DNA of 64,000 nt from Mycoplasmopsis equigenitalium (GTDB lineage: Bacteria; Bacillota_I; Bacilli_A; Mycoplasmatales; Metamycoplasmataceae): positions 248,001-312,000 of the forward strand of contig NZ_CP101808.1 in NCBI RefSeq assembly GCF_024498255.1. The letters run 5' to 3'. Made by a program: the position numbers and the translations under genes. How positions within the stretch are numbered: the stretch's first letter is position 1; each line of letters starts with the position of its first letter. The notes beneath the pieces were generated by a model, which was not told the origin of the DNA, did not search any database, and saw nothing but the letters and a program-made list of their open reading frames with translations. Shown piece after piece: positions 9,537 through 19,900 of this stretch.

Positions 9537-12192
9537 AATATTTAAAATCATTAATTCCTGGGAAGATTTGTTCACCTGGTTTATTGATGTTTCAGTAGTT
9601 TGTTTTTTTACGTTTTTCAATTCCCTTTTGTCTTCATGTTTCAAGACGATATCAAACTTGTGAAGCGATAAAGATTGAAGAATATGTTCCAACAGTTAAT
9701 CCAATTAACATCGCAATGTTAAAAGTTAATCCGGTTGCATCTTTAAAGGCAAGAAGAACTAATACTGTAAGAATTGTTGTAAAAGATGTAAATAGTGAAC
9801 GTTTGATTGTTTCGCCAATCGATTTATTAATGATTGTTTTAAGATCTTGTTTATTAATTATTTTTGTTGCATACTCGGTGTTTAGTGTTTCGCGAATCCG
9901 GTCAAAGATAACAATTGTGTCATTAATTGAAAACGCAACAATCGATAACATTGCGGCAATAATGATCGGTGAAAGCTCAAGTCTTAACACAACAAAACTA
10001 CCAGCTACAAATAAGATGTCATGAAGTAGTGCGATAATTGCGGCGATTGAGTATGTTCAGCGCATTCTAATTAAGGTATAGATAATAATTCCAATAAATG
10101 AAATCCCAATCGATAGCATTACATTATTAACAATTTTAATTGATTCAGCTTGTGAAATTGAGTAGTTTGCAACTTTCAAATCAATAAATTTGTTGCCTAA
10201 TATTTTTTCAAAACCATTGTTTGTCTTATCATTAAGGAATTCAATAATATCTTTTGCGGTTCTAATTTCAATTGCGTAGTTTGTTCCAGCCACATCTTTT
10301 TGGACAATTTTGGTATCGTTGGCAATATCAATACCACGACTTGCGAAAATTTTAATAACCTCATTTTTGATGTTTGTAGCGTTGCGGATGTTTAAATTAT
10401 CATTTAATGGGATTTCGCCACCAGATGATTCGATTGAAACGATGCTTCCACCGCTAAAATCAACCGATAATTCGAATGCTCCAAATACATTCTTGTTAAT
10501 AATGCTTAATACTACAAAGGCGACAATGGCAATTGCGATAATTGAAAATGAAACGATAAACATATAGTTTGAAACCTTAACATAATCAATTTTTTTGTAA
10601 AATGGTGTCTTTGGATTTTCGACTTGATGTTTTTGTTTTTTTCAAATTCCAAAGAGTCATGGACGTTTGTTGATAGTGGTAATGTTCACAAGTAATGTTG
10701 CTAGTAACTTGTTAAAAACAAGCATCACAAATAACGTAAACATAATTGAAATCATTAATGAAATTGAAAAACTTTTAACATTAATTGATCCAAAGAAGAA
10801 GAGTACGACAGTAATGATTAAGGTTGTGATATTAGCGTCTAAAATTGAAGACAAGGAGAAGCGATGCGAGTTCCTTGTTGCTTTGACTAAACTATCACCA
10901 TTATAATGCTCGTTTTTGAGCCGCTCATATGTAATGATGTTAGCATCAACGCTTAATCCAATTCCAATAACTAAAGAAGCAATTGTGGCCGGTGAATATT
11001 CACCATTCAGTGCCGAGAATAGTAAAAGCGTTAGGAAAATGTATAAGGACATCGATAGGGTTGATAATACACCTAGTAAGCCATAGTTAGCAATCATAAA
11101 GACAGCAATTAAAATCAAAACTACAACACCAGCAATAATTGCGTGGTCAAAATTTGAAACGTTTGAACTATTAGGTGCAATAATTGAACTTGATATGAAT
11201 TTTAAATCATATTTTGCCGTTCCATAGTTGATGTTAAGAGCAAGTTGGTTGGCTTCTTGGTTTGTAAATGAACCGGAAATGGTAAATGATTTACCGTGAA
11301 GTGGTTGGGAAACAGTGGCGCTTGAAATTAAGAAATTTTTAGCATTAAAAGCATTTTCTTTTAATAGTGGACGAATTACTTGTGAATAATCTTGTGCACC
11401 AGGCGGTGCTGTAATGGTTGGTGTCTCATTGACGTATACAAAGTTATATGGATTTTCTTTGGCATTTTTTCATTCTTTAGGAAAACTTGTTTTAGCGATT
11501 TGAACAAGGGTATCCAAATTAATTCACATTAAAATTGTTCGATCTTGTGTTTGCGACATATACTCGGTTGCCTTGGTTCATTCAACTTCATATCCGCCTT
11601 GACCATCATCTTTTAAATCAAGCGAAAGGTAGTTGCTACCATCTTGATTTAGTAGAGCTTTAACACTTCCTGATTGGATTGGTGGAGTATATTTTGATAA
11701 ATTTTTATAGTCAATCTTGTTAGCAGGATCGCTAGAATCCTTAATTCTGTAATTGAATACTCCATCAATAAACAATGGTTGCATTTTCGTATCAGTCATT
11801 GTTAGTTGTGGTTTACTAATAATTTGATTAATAAATTCTTGGATTTGACTTTCGGAAATTGAACCATTTTTAGTAACACGAATTTTGCCATCACTACCAA
11901 TTGTTGTTTTAATTCCGTTTAATCCATTACCACCATTTAGACGTGTATTAATAGATTCTGAAACAGTTTCAACTAAGGCTGGATCTACATCTTCAGGGTT
12001 AGCAGATTCTTTATTAACTACTTGTACAATTGCCTGAATTCCACCACCATATTCAATTGATTTATTAATGTTTTTTGAAACAAAAAACACACTGCCAAAG
12101 ACAATCGAGATAATTGTGGTAATGAATGTTAATGATAGAATTACTCATCTTTTTCACGAGTTTAGACTAAAAAATTTCTTAATTTTATTCAT
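9535..12192 (-). CDS. secDF: Protein-export membrane protein SecDF (fused)
   Basis: An 885-aa fusion of SecD and SecF, which uses the proton or ion gradient to pull preproteins out of the SecYEG channel. The N-terminal TM covers about residues 14-36. The large extracytoplasmic P1 domain spans about residues 40-340. The SecD membrane half carries IGIGLSVDANIITYERLKNE near 408-427 (the conserved Asp in TM4). The SecF half begins around residue 530 with its own TM and periplasmic-type domain (FELSVDFSGGSIVSI) and has AFSINDTIVIFDRIRE near 753. Many Trp are TGA. ATG 12192 lies close behind a TAAAAT box, with no obvious ribosome site. A decayed copy of its 5-prime end lies at 14020-14160. Confidence 0.95.
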
Positions 12193-12470
12193 GTACAAAA
12201 TATTTTAACACATATATATAATAATTAATTCTTTATATGTTTTTAATATCCAATTCTGGCTTTACTAGTTATACAACCACAAAATTTTAATGATAAATTT
12301 TAGCTGTAAAAGTTTATTAAAATATCTTTCACAAACTGATGAGAGTAATTGTGTTTTAATATTGTTTAACGTTTTTAAGTATTTGGTATATTCATTATTT
12401 ACGATGCATGTGTATATCGTTTTAATTGTATTTTTAGTGTTGTTTGCCATGTATTAAATTTAGAGCAATG
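12045..12470. repeat. Direct repeat copy A: secDF 5-prime end plus decayed ruvB 3-prime end
   Basis: Bases 12193-12470 carry no intact gene. From 12225 on they align with the 3-prime end of ruvB (14191-14420): TATATGTTTTTA, then TGATAAATTTTAG and AGTAATTGT blocks occur in the same order and orientation. Together with the real secDF start at 12045-12192 this forms one copy of a decayed direct repeat; the other copy is 14020-14430. Bases 12470-12690 are A+T-rich spacer with no feature I can support. Confidence 0.7.
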
Positions 12471-12690
12471 TGAGCTGCACATTTTGATAATTACAAAATA
12501 TAATTGAGTATTATGAAATTTTGGAACAGTAATTAATAAGAGTTAATTATTCACCATACATATATGGTTTATAAAATAGCAATAAAAAGCAAAATTCTAG
12601 ATAAAATCAACAAATTATAAACAATATTTATTAAAAACGGTTTATAAAAAACTACATAAAAGCAGTTTTATTTTAATGTTTTAGGATGTT

Positions 12691-13574
12691 TTATATTATG
12701 ACAATCTTATCTCATGATGCTGAATCGGGTTCGCCAGGAATGAAGTATGTTCATTTGCTTTATATATAGTCGTATACCTTTTTGCGAAGTGTGAATGTAC
12801 CAAATTTAGCATCTGCAAATGCGGTTGGATCAGGAAATTTCACAGCATCAGGAATTCTGAAGTTTTCAATTTTTGCGTTATCAAATCATCATTCTGAAAT
12901 GACATCCGAGTCGTCAGGCAAGGTTAATATTCCAATTTTTGCCTCTTTAAATAAGTAGGTTGTTGGTCAATATTTGCTTGTATCAGGATCTTGTCATCTT
13001 AATTTTACACCATCTTGAAAAGTAAGATTCTTAATTTGAGCACCGTTTTCCTCAGATCCAGGATCAGCAAAAGCGTAATTACTCATCGTTTTTACTGTAC
13101 TCGGAATAACAAGTTTTCTAACTCAGTATTCATTTTCACGTCTAGACATATTAAAAGCTGTACGTTTGATTTCGGTAATTTCTGGTTCAATTACAATTTC
13201 ATCAACTTCTGATTGTAAGTCATAGAATAAATAACCACCAAGCGCTGTTACTTTTTTGCCATTAAGTGTGTTTGGAATAATAATTTTTTGATGTGTTTTG
13301 GAAATTTAGTGTAAGAAATTTGCTTGTTAATTGGTACTGATACACCATCTTCATCAACCTCGGCAATTTTTTCAATATACTTTGTTCCTTCCGCTTCTCA
13401 ATTTCGATTCCCTTGGTTTTCATTCCCCTGGTTTTCACTGTTATTACTGTTATTGCAGCTAACTGCAGCAATTGCTGTTGCGATTGCTGATACAGTGCAT
13501 AATCCAAATAAAATTAGTTTAGTCTTTTTCTTTATTAAAATGTAATAAACAGTTGCAAATGTAACTCTTATCAC
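12691..13574 (-). pseudogene. BspA-like leucine-rich-repeat lipoprotein, frameshifted
   Basis: A signal peptide ending in a lipobox (AIAAVSC; Cys codon 13455-13457) is followed by an Asn/Glu-rich linker. After a frame change come BspA-type repeats: IIIPNTLNGKKVTALGG, KLVIPSTVKTMSNYAFAD, ILTLPDDSDV and FRIPDAVKFPDPTAFADA. The two parts join in frame only if the A-run opposite T6 at 13284-13289 has seven bases, so one base is missing. A TAA at 12760-12762 also interrupts the C-terminus before a second stop at 12691. There is no ATG ahead of the lipobox; GTG 13574 is the only plausible start. Such proteins are surface adhesion-type lipoproteins. It is either a pseudogene or a slipped-off phase variant. 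Confidence 0.75.
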
Positions 13575-14019
13575 GCGTTAATTATCTTATTTTGTAAAAA
13601 AGAGTAATAACTTTCGGTATTTTCTTAAAAAATAAGTAAAAATGTTCAATTTTGTAAAGGTTTCATTAATGTTTTTACGTAAAAATTTATTTATATATAG
13701 TGGTTGTAGATTTCATTAATATAAAGGATATCAATATATTTTGTGTACATCACTTTGCGTTTTAATAATATTGTAAAGAACCGTTAGTGGGTTTTGGTAT
13801 TTAATTTGATATAAAGATTTTCTGTGCATGTTGTTTTTTTATTAAAAATAAAAATTAAGAAAAATTAATTTAGTGTTTTAAAAGAAAAAAACACACAACT
13901 ATGTGGTTTTTGCTGGTTAATGTTTATTATTTAGATGTACATCAATTGATTTTGACGCGCTCCGCTAATGCAGGGATTTTATCTTTGCGATTAATAAATT
14001 TTTTGAATAATTACTTTAA
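13575..14019. other. A+T-rich spacer without a supportable gene
   Basis: Between the lipoprotein remnant and repeat copy B no frame is open for more than a few dozen codons. A block near 13998-14012 (GATTAATAAATT) resembles secDF sequence around 11826, so the secDF-derived remnant may begin here, but this is weak. Confidence 0.4.
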
Positions 14020-14430
14020 TTTCACCACTATATTCAATTAATATATTATTTTTAGAAACAAAAATAAAGCACTAAAGACAATTGAGTTAATTGCAGCAAC
14101 GAACGACAACAATAAAATTACTAATTATTTTTATGAATCTGACTATTTATATATCTAATGTTTTAGTACACACATATAAAAATTAATTTATTATATGTTT
14201 TTAAAGCTATTGATGTATTCAATTCCGGCCTTTGTAATTCTTCTCCCGCGGGAAGTTTTGATGATAAATTTTAGTTGTAATAAAATTGGTTCAATTTCCA
14301 TTAAGATATTTTCTTTGTCATAGTTTGTAATTCCGGCAATTAAATCTAATGAGAAGTAATTGTATTTATTATCTTCATTTAATACTTTTAGATATTCAAT
14401 ATGTTCATCGTTCAAACCATATTTATAAAT
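14020..14430. repeat. Direct repeat copy B: decayed secDF 5-prime end plus real ruvB 3-prime end
   Basis: Bases 14020-14160 align with 12048-12180 (secDF codons 1-45): CACCACTATATTCAATTAA, then GAAACAAAAA, CTAAAGACAATTGAG and AAAATTACTAAT blocks match in order, with small indels. Bases 14161-14190 match the secDF upstream spacer. From 14191 the sequence is the intact ruvB end. The arrangement implies that secDF and ruvB were once adjacent and that the segment with the lipoprotein arrived with a duplication. Confidence 0.7.
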
Positions 14431-15132
14431 ACCCATAATTGTTAAATATTTTTTAATATTGTTAATTGTGATTTTTTGCGTATTGTTAGCAACGCTAAAA
14501 TCGATGATTCTTTCTATTAAATTTAAGGCAATTCGGGGTGTATATTTTGCAAATTGTGCAATATAAATTATTTCTTTATCACTAATATCTAGTTGTCGAT
14601 CGGTAATATAATTAGTAATAATTTGCGCAATATCATCGATATTGTATGGTTGAAATTTGGCGATATAGCCAAACCGATCCCGTAATGGCTGCGCAATTTG
14701 GTGTAATTTTGTTGTGGCGCCAATTAATGTGAATGGTTTGATATTAATTCTTACCATTTTCGAGTTTGCATCTTTACCAATAACAATATCAATTTTAAAA
14801 TCTTGCATGATTGAGTAAAGTAATTCTTCAATATTTTTATTGATGCCATGAATTTCATCAATAAAAACAACATCATTTTCTTTAATGTTGTTAAATAAAG
14901 TAATGATGTCCGATTTTCTATCAAGCATAGGCCCTTGCGCGTAATGTACTTTTGTATTTATTTGTTGACTAATAATATTTGCTAGTGTAGTTTTTCCAGT
15001 TCCTGGCATTCCGTAAAACAAAATATGATCAAGGGTTTTATTTTGTTTTAGTTTGGAATTAATCATGGTCTTGATTGTTTTTTTAACACTTTCCTGACCA
15101 ATGAAACGTTTGAAAGAATTAATCTGTTGCAT
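14191..15132 (-). CDS. ruvB: Holliday junction branch migration ATPase RuvB
   Basis: A 313-aa AAA+ motor that drives branch migration of Holliday junctions with RuvA. Walker A is GMPGTGKTTL (41-50) and Walker B FIDEIH (90-95). GATTKLHQIAQPLRDRFG carries sensor 1 and the arginine finger. The C-terminal winged helix ends in the family motif TSRGRRITKAGIEYI. It starts at ATG 15132, inside the end of ruvA (14-nt overlap). A decayed second copy of its 3-prime end sits at 12225-12470. Confidence 0.97.
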   Translation of the reverse strand: MQQINSFKRFIGQESVKKTIKTMINSKLKQNKTLDHILFYGMPGTGKTTLANIISQQINTKVHYAQGPMLDRKSDIITLFNNIKENDVVFIDEIHGINKNIEELLYSIMQDFKIDIVIGKDANSKMVRINIKPFTLIGATTKLHQIAQPLRDRFGYIAKFQPYNIDDIAQIITNYITDRQLDISDKEIIYIAQFAKYTPRIALNLIERIIDFSVANNTQKITINNIKKYLTIMGIYKYGLNDEHIEYLKVLNEDNKYNYFSLDLIAGITNYDKENILMEIEPILLQLKFIIKTSRGRRITKAGIEYINSFKNI

Positions 15133-15709
15133 TTAATTGTGGTCTTAATGTCAACAATTCAATTGCTTCTTCTACCATTGCTTCTGTATCTTTAGCAGTT
15201 AGTTTGTCAATAACAGAATTAATTTCGTTTCGTTTAAAACCAAGCATCTTGAGAGTTTCAATTACCTCGTTTGTATTTAAAACTTTCGAGCTTTCTGTAT
15301 ATTCTAAATTGTTTGTTAGTTTTTGTCACTTATCTTGGTATTCGAAAACAATTTGTCGTGCAGTTTTGTGACCTACATATTTAAATTTTGCTAGTTCATC
15401 GACATTACCTTGGGCAACTAGGGTAGCAATTTGTTTTCAACCTGAGTTAAGCATTTCAAGTGCCGTCTTTGGTCCGACGCCGTTTAAACTTAAAAGATCT
15501 TCAAATAACATTTTTTCTTTAAAATCTAAAAACCCAAATGTTGAACTTGAGTATTCGTTTTTATGTTCATATAAATAAAGACGAAAAGCCTTGTCTTCAT
15601 CGTATCGTGCAATATCAGCTACAAAGATTTTGTAACCCGTTAAATTTGAATCAAAGATAATGTAATTCTTTGATTTGTATTGAATTTTTCCAATTTTGTA
15701 AATAACCAT
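15119..15709 (-). CDS. ruvA: Holliday junction DNA-binding protein RuvA
   Basis: A 196-aa subunit that tetramerises on four-way junctions and loads RuvB. The N-terminal OB domain starts MVIYKIGKIQYKSKNYIIF. Two helix-hairpin-helix motifs follow (LLSLNGVGPKTALEML and FKYVGHKTARQIVFEY), then the C-terminal RuvB-binding helices (LGFKRNEINSVIDKL). I chose ATG 15709 because it has a GAGGTGA ribosome site 7 nt upstream and matches the usual RuvA N-terminus; an upstream ATG at 15754 would add 15 unlikely residues. TGA is read as Trp at several positions. Confidence 0.94.
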
Positions 15710-16082
15710 TTTTTTCACCTCGCTTATATTTAGTGAAAAATGGCTAAAAAACATTGATAAAAAAACTATTTTATGAAAAAATGCTGTTTTTTCATAGCGG
15801 CATCGGTAAAAACTGCCCTGATTTGCAAGCAGTTTGAATGATTAATTTATTCTCAGTAACAAAAACAAGGTTGCGGTATTTTAATACGCTATTTTTAGTA
15901 ATGGTAAGTGTGTCACTAATGCATCTTTTTTCTTTATTTTTTGTTACCTGATTGTTTTTAATAATTGCAAATTGCAAATAAAACATTAAAGTCACTATGA
16001 AAAAATAACAGTTTTTCCTAAATTTTTATTTTTTGGCGTATTTTTTCCTTTCAGAATACATATATAAGTAGGAGGAAAACAA
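15710..16082. other. Intergenic region between ruvA and the first coiled-coil gene
   Basis: There is no gene here. It contains a perfect inverted repeat TATGAAAAAA / TTTTTTCATA (15773-15797). Near the downstream gene it has CAGAATACATATATAAGT (about 16053-16070), which recurs before the other two coiled-coil genes at about 21719 and 36880 and is probably their common -10 region. An AGGAGGA ribosome site lies at 16071-16077. The rest is a diverged version of the intergenic module at 21218-21763 and 36379-36924. Confidence 0.5.
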
Positions 16083-16640
16083 ATGAAGAAAATTCATAAA
16101 AAAAACATGAATAATAGTAATGAAAATAAAGAACCATTCTATAATGTAATAGAAGGTTCACCACAAATAACCAAGAAGGAGGAAGCAGCAATTTTAAAGA
16201 AATATTCAAATATAAAGATACATTATGTTACTTTTAATGATGTTAATGATCGTTTTTGAATAGTTAATGAAATTGCTAAAGAAAATATGATTCAAGTTAC
16301 TAAAGATAAAGATAATAAGATTCAACAACTAGAAAACTCCATCAAATTCTTGGAAAACAAATTTGAAGTTTTTGAAGGTACTTTTAATAAAAAGTTTGAG
16401 AAATTAGAAAATACATTCGAAGATTTTAAAAACGTTGTTCTTGGCGCTATTAATACTATCACAACAAAAATGAATGAAGGTTTTAATGAGTTAAGTCAAA
16501 GATTAGACAAAGTAGAACAAAGACTTGACAAAGTTGAACAAAGACTAGACAAGGTAGAACAAAGACTAGATGTTTTAGAACAGGATGTTTTAATCCTTAA
16601 ACAAGATGTTTCGGGTCTTAAAAAACTTCACAATTTATAA
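16083..16640 (+). CDS. Small coiled-coil protein, copy 1
   Basis: A 185-aa hydrophilic protein with no signal peptide or membrane segment. Residues 1-70 form an N-terminal domain (ITKKEEAAILKKYSNIKI ... DRFWIVNEIAKENM) shared with copy 3. The rest is a long coiled coil (QQLENSIKFLENKFEVFE and so on) ending in four 21-bp units encoding QRLDxxE and a C-terminal LEQDVLILKQDVSGLKKLHNL-type end. It resembles the repeat-rich coiled-coil families (DUF16-like) expanded in some mycoplasmas; function is unknown. It is convergent with the large surface gene behind it. TGA 16257-16259 is Trp, so the true start is 16083, not the internal ATG 16287. Confidence 0.75.
16497..16580 (+). repeat. Four 21-bp in-frame tandem repeats (QRLDxxE heptads)
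   Basis: Units start at 16497, 16518, 16539 and 16560. Each encodes one heptad, QRLDKVE three times and then QRLDVLE. The paralogue at 22121-22246 has six units, so the number varies between copies. Confidence 0.9.
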
Positions 16641-16661
16641 GCTAGTAAACTAGTTAAAATT

Positions 16662-16692
16662 AAAAAACCGCCAAATGTGCGGTTTTTTGTTT
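16662..16692 (+). terminator. Terminator of coiled-coil copy 1
   Basis: AAAAAACCGC (16662-16671) pairs with GCGGTTTTTT (16679-16688) around a 7-nt loop, followed by T-rich sequence. An identical element follows copy 2. Confidence 0.85.
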
Positions 16693-16869
16693 AATAAGTT
16701 TGAATTTGTGTTGATCACATTAAGCAACTATTAGTACTTTATAGTTATTGATTTTAGATAGTTAATAGCACTTATAATCTTATCGATTGCATAAATAGCG
16801 TTAAATTGATTAAATAAACAAATTTAAACTGTTTTAAAAGTAAAGAAGAAGTCGAATAAAGTATAAAAA

Positions 16870-16904
16870 AACACAAATTCAATTAAAAGTGTTGAATTTG
16901 TGTT
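16870..16904 (-). terminator. Hairpin ending large surface gene 1
   Basis: Perfect 13-bp arms AACACAAATTCAA (16870-16882) and TTGAATTTGTGTT (16892-16904), with T-rich sequence on the exit side for the minus strand. The same hairpin follows surface genes 2 and 3. Confidence 0.75.
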
Positions 16905-16917
16905 GAAAATATATTTA

Positions 16918-19900
16918 TTATGCTTTTCCGTCTTTACGTGTTATGGTAGCGCTTTTCGATAAATCAAAGTAGTATTCCATATATACATGACATAAAGAAT
17001 CACCTTTTTTACTAAAATCTATGGGATTATTAGCAACTTTTATAGCATTATAATCTGATAATATACTTTTGTAAATTGTTTGATTCATATATGTATATTT
17101 AATATTAATTCATGCTTTAATTTTATCGTACTTTGTATCTCAATTCTTATTGTATAAAATCGCAGCAGCATGAATAGGATGTGCATAATTATACTTATCA
17201 TTAAGACGATTAAAGGCATCTTTTAATTCCTTAGAAACCAACGATGTTTTTGCATGAGTATCGTATCTTATTTTATTATTATTAATATCCTTAACTAGAA
17301 GTATTGGAGGGTATTCATCTAGATTTTCTCTATAATCAAATTCATTTATTTCATACTTAGCAATCTCATATTCAACCTTTATATTTTCTGCCCCTTTAGG
17401 AAAAGAAGGTTTAGTTATGTAGTTAACTTGAAAATCATCACTTTCTCTAGGATAGGCGGAATTTGCGGCGGTATTAAATTTACTATTTACAGCGTGAAAT
17501 AAGTAATGTTCGTATTGATTATATAATTCTCCTTTTCATGCTCTTGTGGTTTTAAAGTAACCAAAATCAGATGCATCAAATAATTTATCAACAATTGGCT
17601 TAATATCACTAGTTGGAATCTGTTTAAGCTTTTCCTGTGAAGTAAATGAATTGCCGTTTTCGGTATAGGTTACTTTATAGTAAACATCCAATAAATGGTT
17701 TGTGTCATTTGGGACCTTTCGAGCTATTGATACCTGGAATTTATTATCAATTGCACTGCCATCTTTAGTAGTAAACAATATATCACCATTAGGTACCTGT
17801 GAAGGCAATTTTGCCCGGTAGGCTCCTTCAATCATTTCGCCGTTATTTATTAATTTAACATCGAGTTTCTTATTAATAAATTCGTTGATTTTATCTTCAA
17901 GATATTGTTTACTTTTCTTGCTGTAAAATCCAGTTATAATGACATTAAAGACTTTTGTAGTATTACCATAAATTGCTTTTAGACTAATTGTTTTGGTACC
18001 GTTATCATCATCGTCAATAACATTAACAGCATTATTAAGTTCAAGTCTTAAGGCACGATTATTATTGTTGACTTGGTATTTAGCAGTGATTTCTTGTGCT
18101 TTAAATTCTAGTTTTTTGGCACCATCATTAATAATTTTATTAACATCGCTGTAGGATACATCTTTTGGGAATGCTTTGCTATTGTTCATTGTTGTAAACT
18201 GATTATTTGTAAAGTTATTAACATACTCAAACAATACTTTTTCTTCAAACTGTGTACTAGTAATAAAGCCGCGAACATTAATTTTTAGCGTTGCTTTGAT
18301 TGTGCTATCTTGTTTTGATTTAACTTCTAAATTAACTTCTTTAACATCACCGTTAGTTGTTTGAGAAATTAGATTAATTAAAACATTATTAGCTGTTTCT
18401 TGTGCATTTAAGTCACAGTTAGTATCGGCTTTAAGCTCTTCTTTGCTAAGGTAAGCGACTTCGCTTGCGTGTTTTGTGTTGTTAAGTAAGGTTGTATAGT
18501 CTTTCTTAAAGCTATTAACAAAATCATTGATTCTTTTAACTTCGGTTTCGTGACTAGTAGTAAAGCCAGTAATAGTAATGGCATGACTACGTTCATAACC
18601 ATTAATACTTAAAGTTAAAAATACTTTTTTGGTTGCTTTAGCATCATCATTTTGAGCTACTCTAGTTTTATCAAAATCAATATTAACTTTTGGTGTTAGG
18701 GCGCTTAAGTTAATTCCTAAATCAGTTGCTAATTCATTAACAGATGCATAACTTACGGCGCTTGGAATTTTATTTTGGTGTGTTTGGGTTGGATAAGTTG
18801 TTTGCAACTGATTAATAACAGCATCAAGTTGAGCGTTAGCACGAGCACTAGGAGTTGTAAATCCTTTTGCAACAAAGAATTCATCATAGTGTTGGGCACC
18901 AAGAACAATATCAAGGCTGATAATCATTGTTCCAGCTTCGTCATTTACTTTTTTGTTTTTGATTGCAATTAGTGCACCGTTATCTGCTGCTAATTGTTCA
19001 AGGTTTGTTGATAAATCGGCATCAATTTCGGCAGTGTCGGTGTATAAATCACTTGCTTCGCTTGGTAATTTATTAGCATATTTAGTTGTTGTGTACTCTT
19101 CATTAATAGCAAGTTTGATCTTTTTAACTGTTTCAATAATAACAACTTTGTTGGTTTTAAAGCCTTCAACTGTAATAATGATGTTGACGCTTTCATTACC
19201 TAATTTAACATTAAATGAAACAGTTCTAAAACCATCATCATTAGAAACAGTGTAAAAGTTTTCAAAGCTTACACCTGGATATTTATTTTTAATATTGCCA
19301 AAATTAATTTGCACATCGTTAGCAAAGGCTTCAAAATTGTCGTAAGCAGATAAAGGATCGTTAGTTCCCTTATCGGTGTGATTTTTAGTTGTTTGGTTTT
19401 CGTTGCCAATTTCAGCAACAATTTTTGGTAAGGTTTGCTTGTGTGATTCGTTGGCAGTTAAGAAACCTTCAACGATTACATCTTTGGTTTTTACTTGTCC
19501 AGCAATTTTAGCTTCAAGGGTTACTTGTTTGCTACCGTTTTGGGCAAAGACACCTTCATTATTTTGTGCTTTAACACCAAGCGTGATGTTAAAACGAGCC
19601 GCAAGCGAGCGTAAATTAGATTTGGTATCTTCATCAAGGCTTACAATGTCATAGTTTACAGCGCTTGGCACTTTATCACTATGATTATTGGTGTAAAGAA
19701 TATCAGGAACTTGGTCAAAGAATTGTTTAAAGATGTAATCAGCATATTCAGCATTAGTCTTAAAGTTGGTGATTTTAATTTGTTTAGTTAGCTGCGCTGA
19801 GTTTTTAGTTAAGATGATAGTAACTAGTTTAACGCCGTCTTGGTTGGTTGAGTTACCAAGGGTGATCGTAATGCCTTTAGCTTTTGCTTCTTGGTCAAAA

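Noticed and set aside
12265-12450. 61-aa minus-strand open frame
   Set aside because: It coincides with the decayed second copy of the ruvB 3-prime end and starts in no plausible translation context.
12193-16082. Possible structured RNA (tmRNA, RNase P RNA, 4.5S RNA) in the larger spacers
   Set aside because: I looked for their conserved cores in the spacers over 300 nt and saw none; only A+T-rich sequence, repeats and short hairpins.
18775-19654. Several 65-100-aa plus-strand open frames inside the large surface genes (also 24421-25300, 29821-30591)
   Set aside because: They are antisense shadows of the GF-module genes, recur identically in the duplicated copies, and lack ribosome sites.
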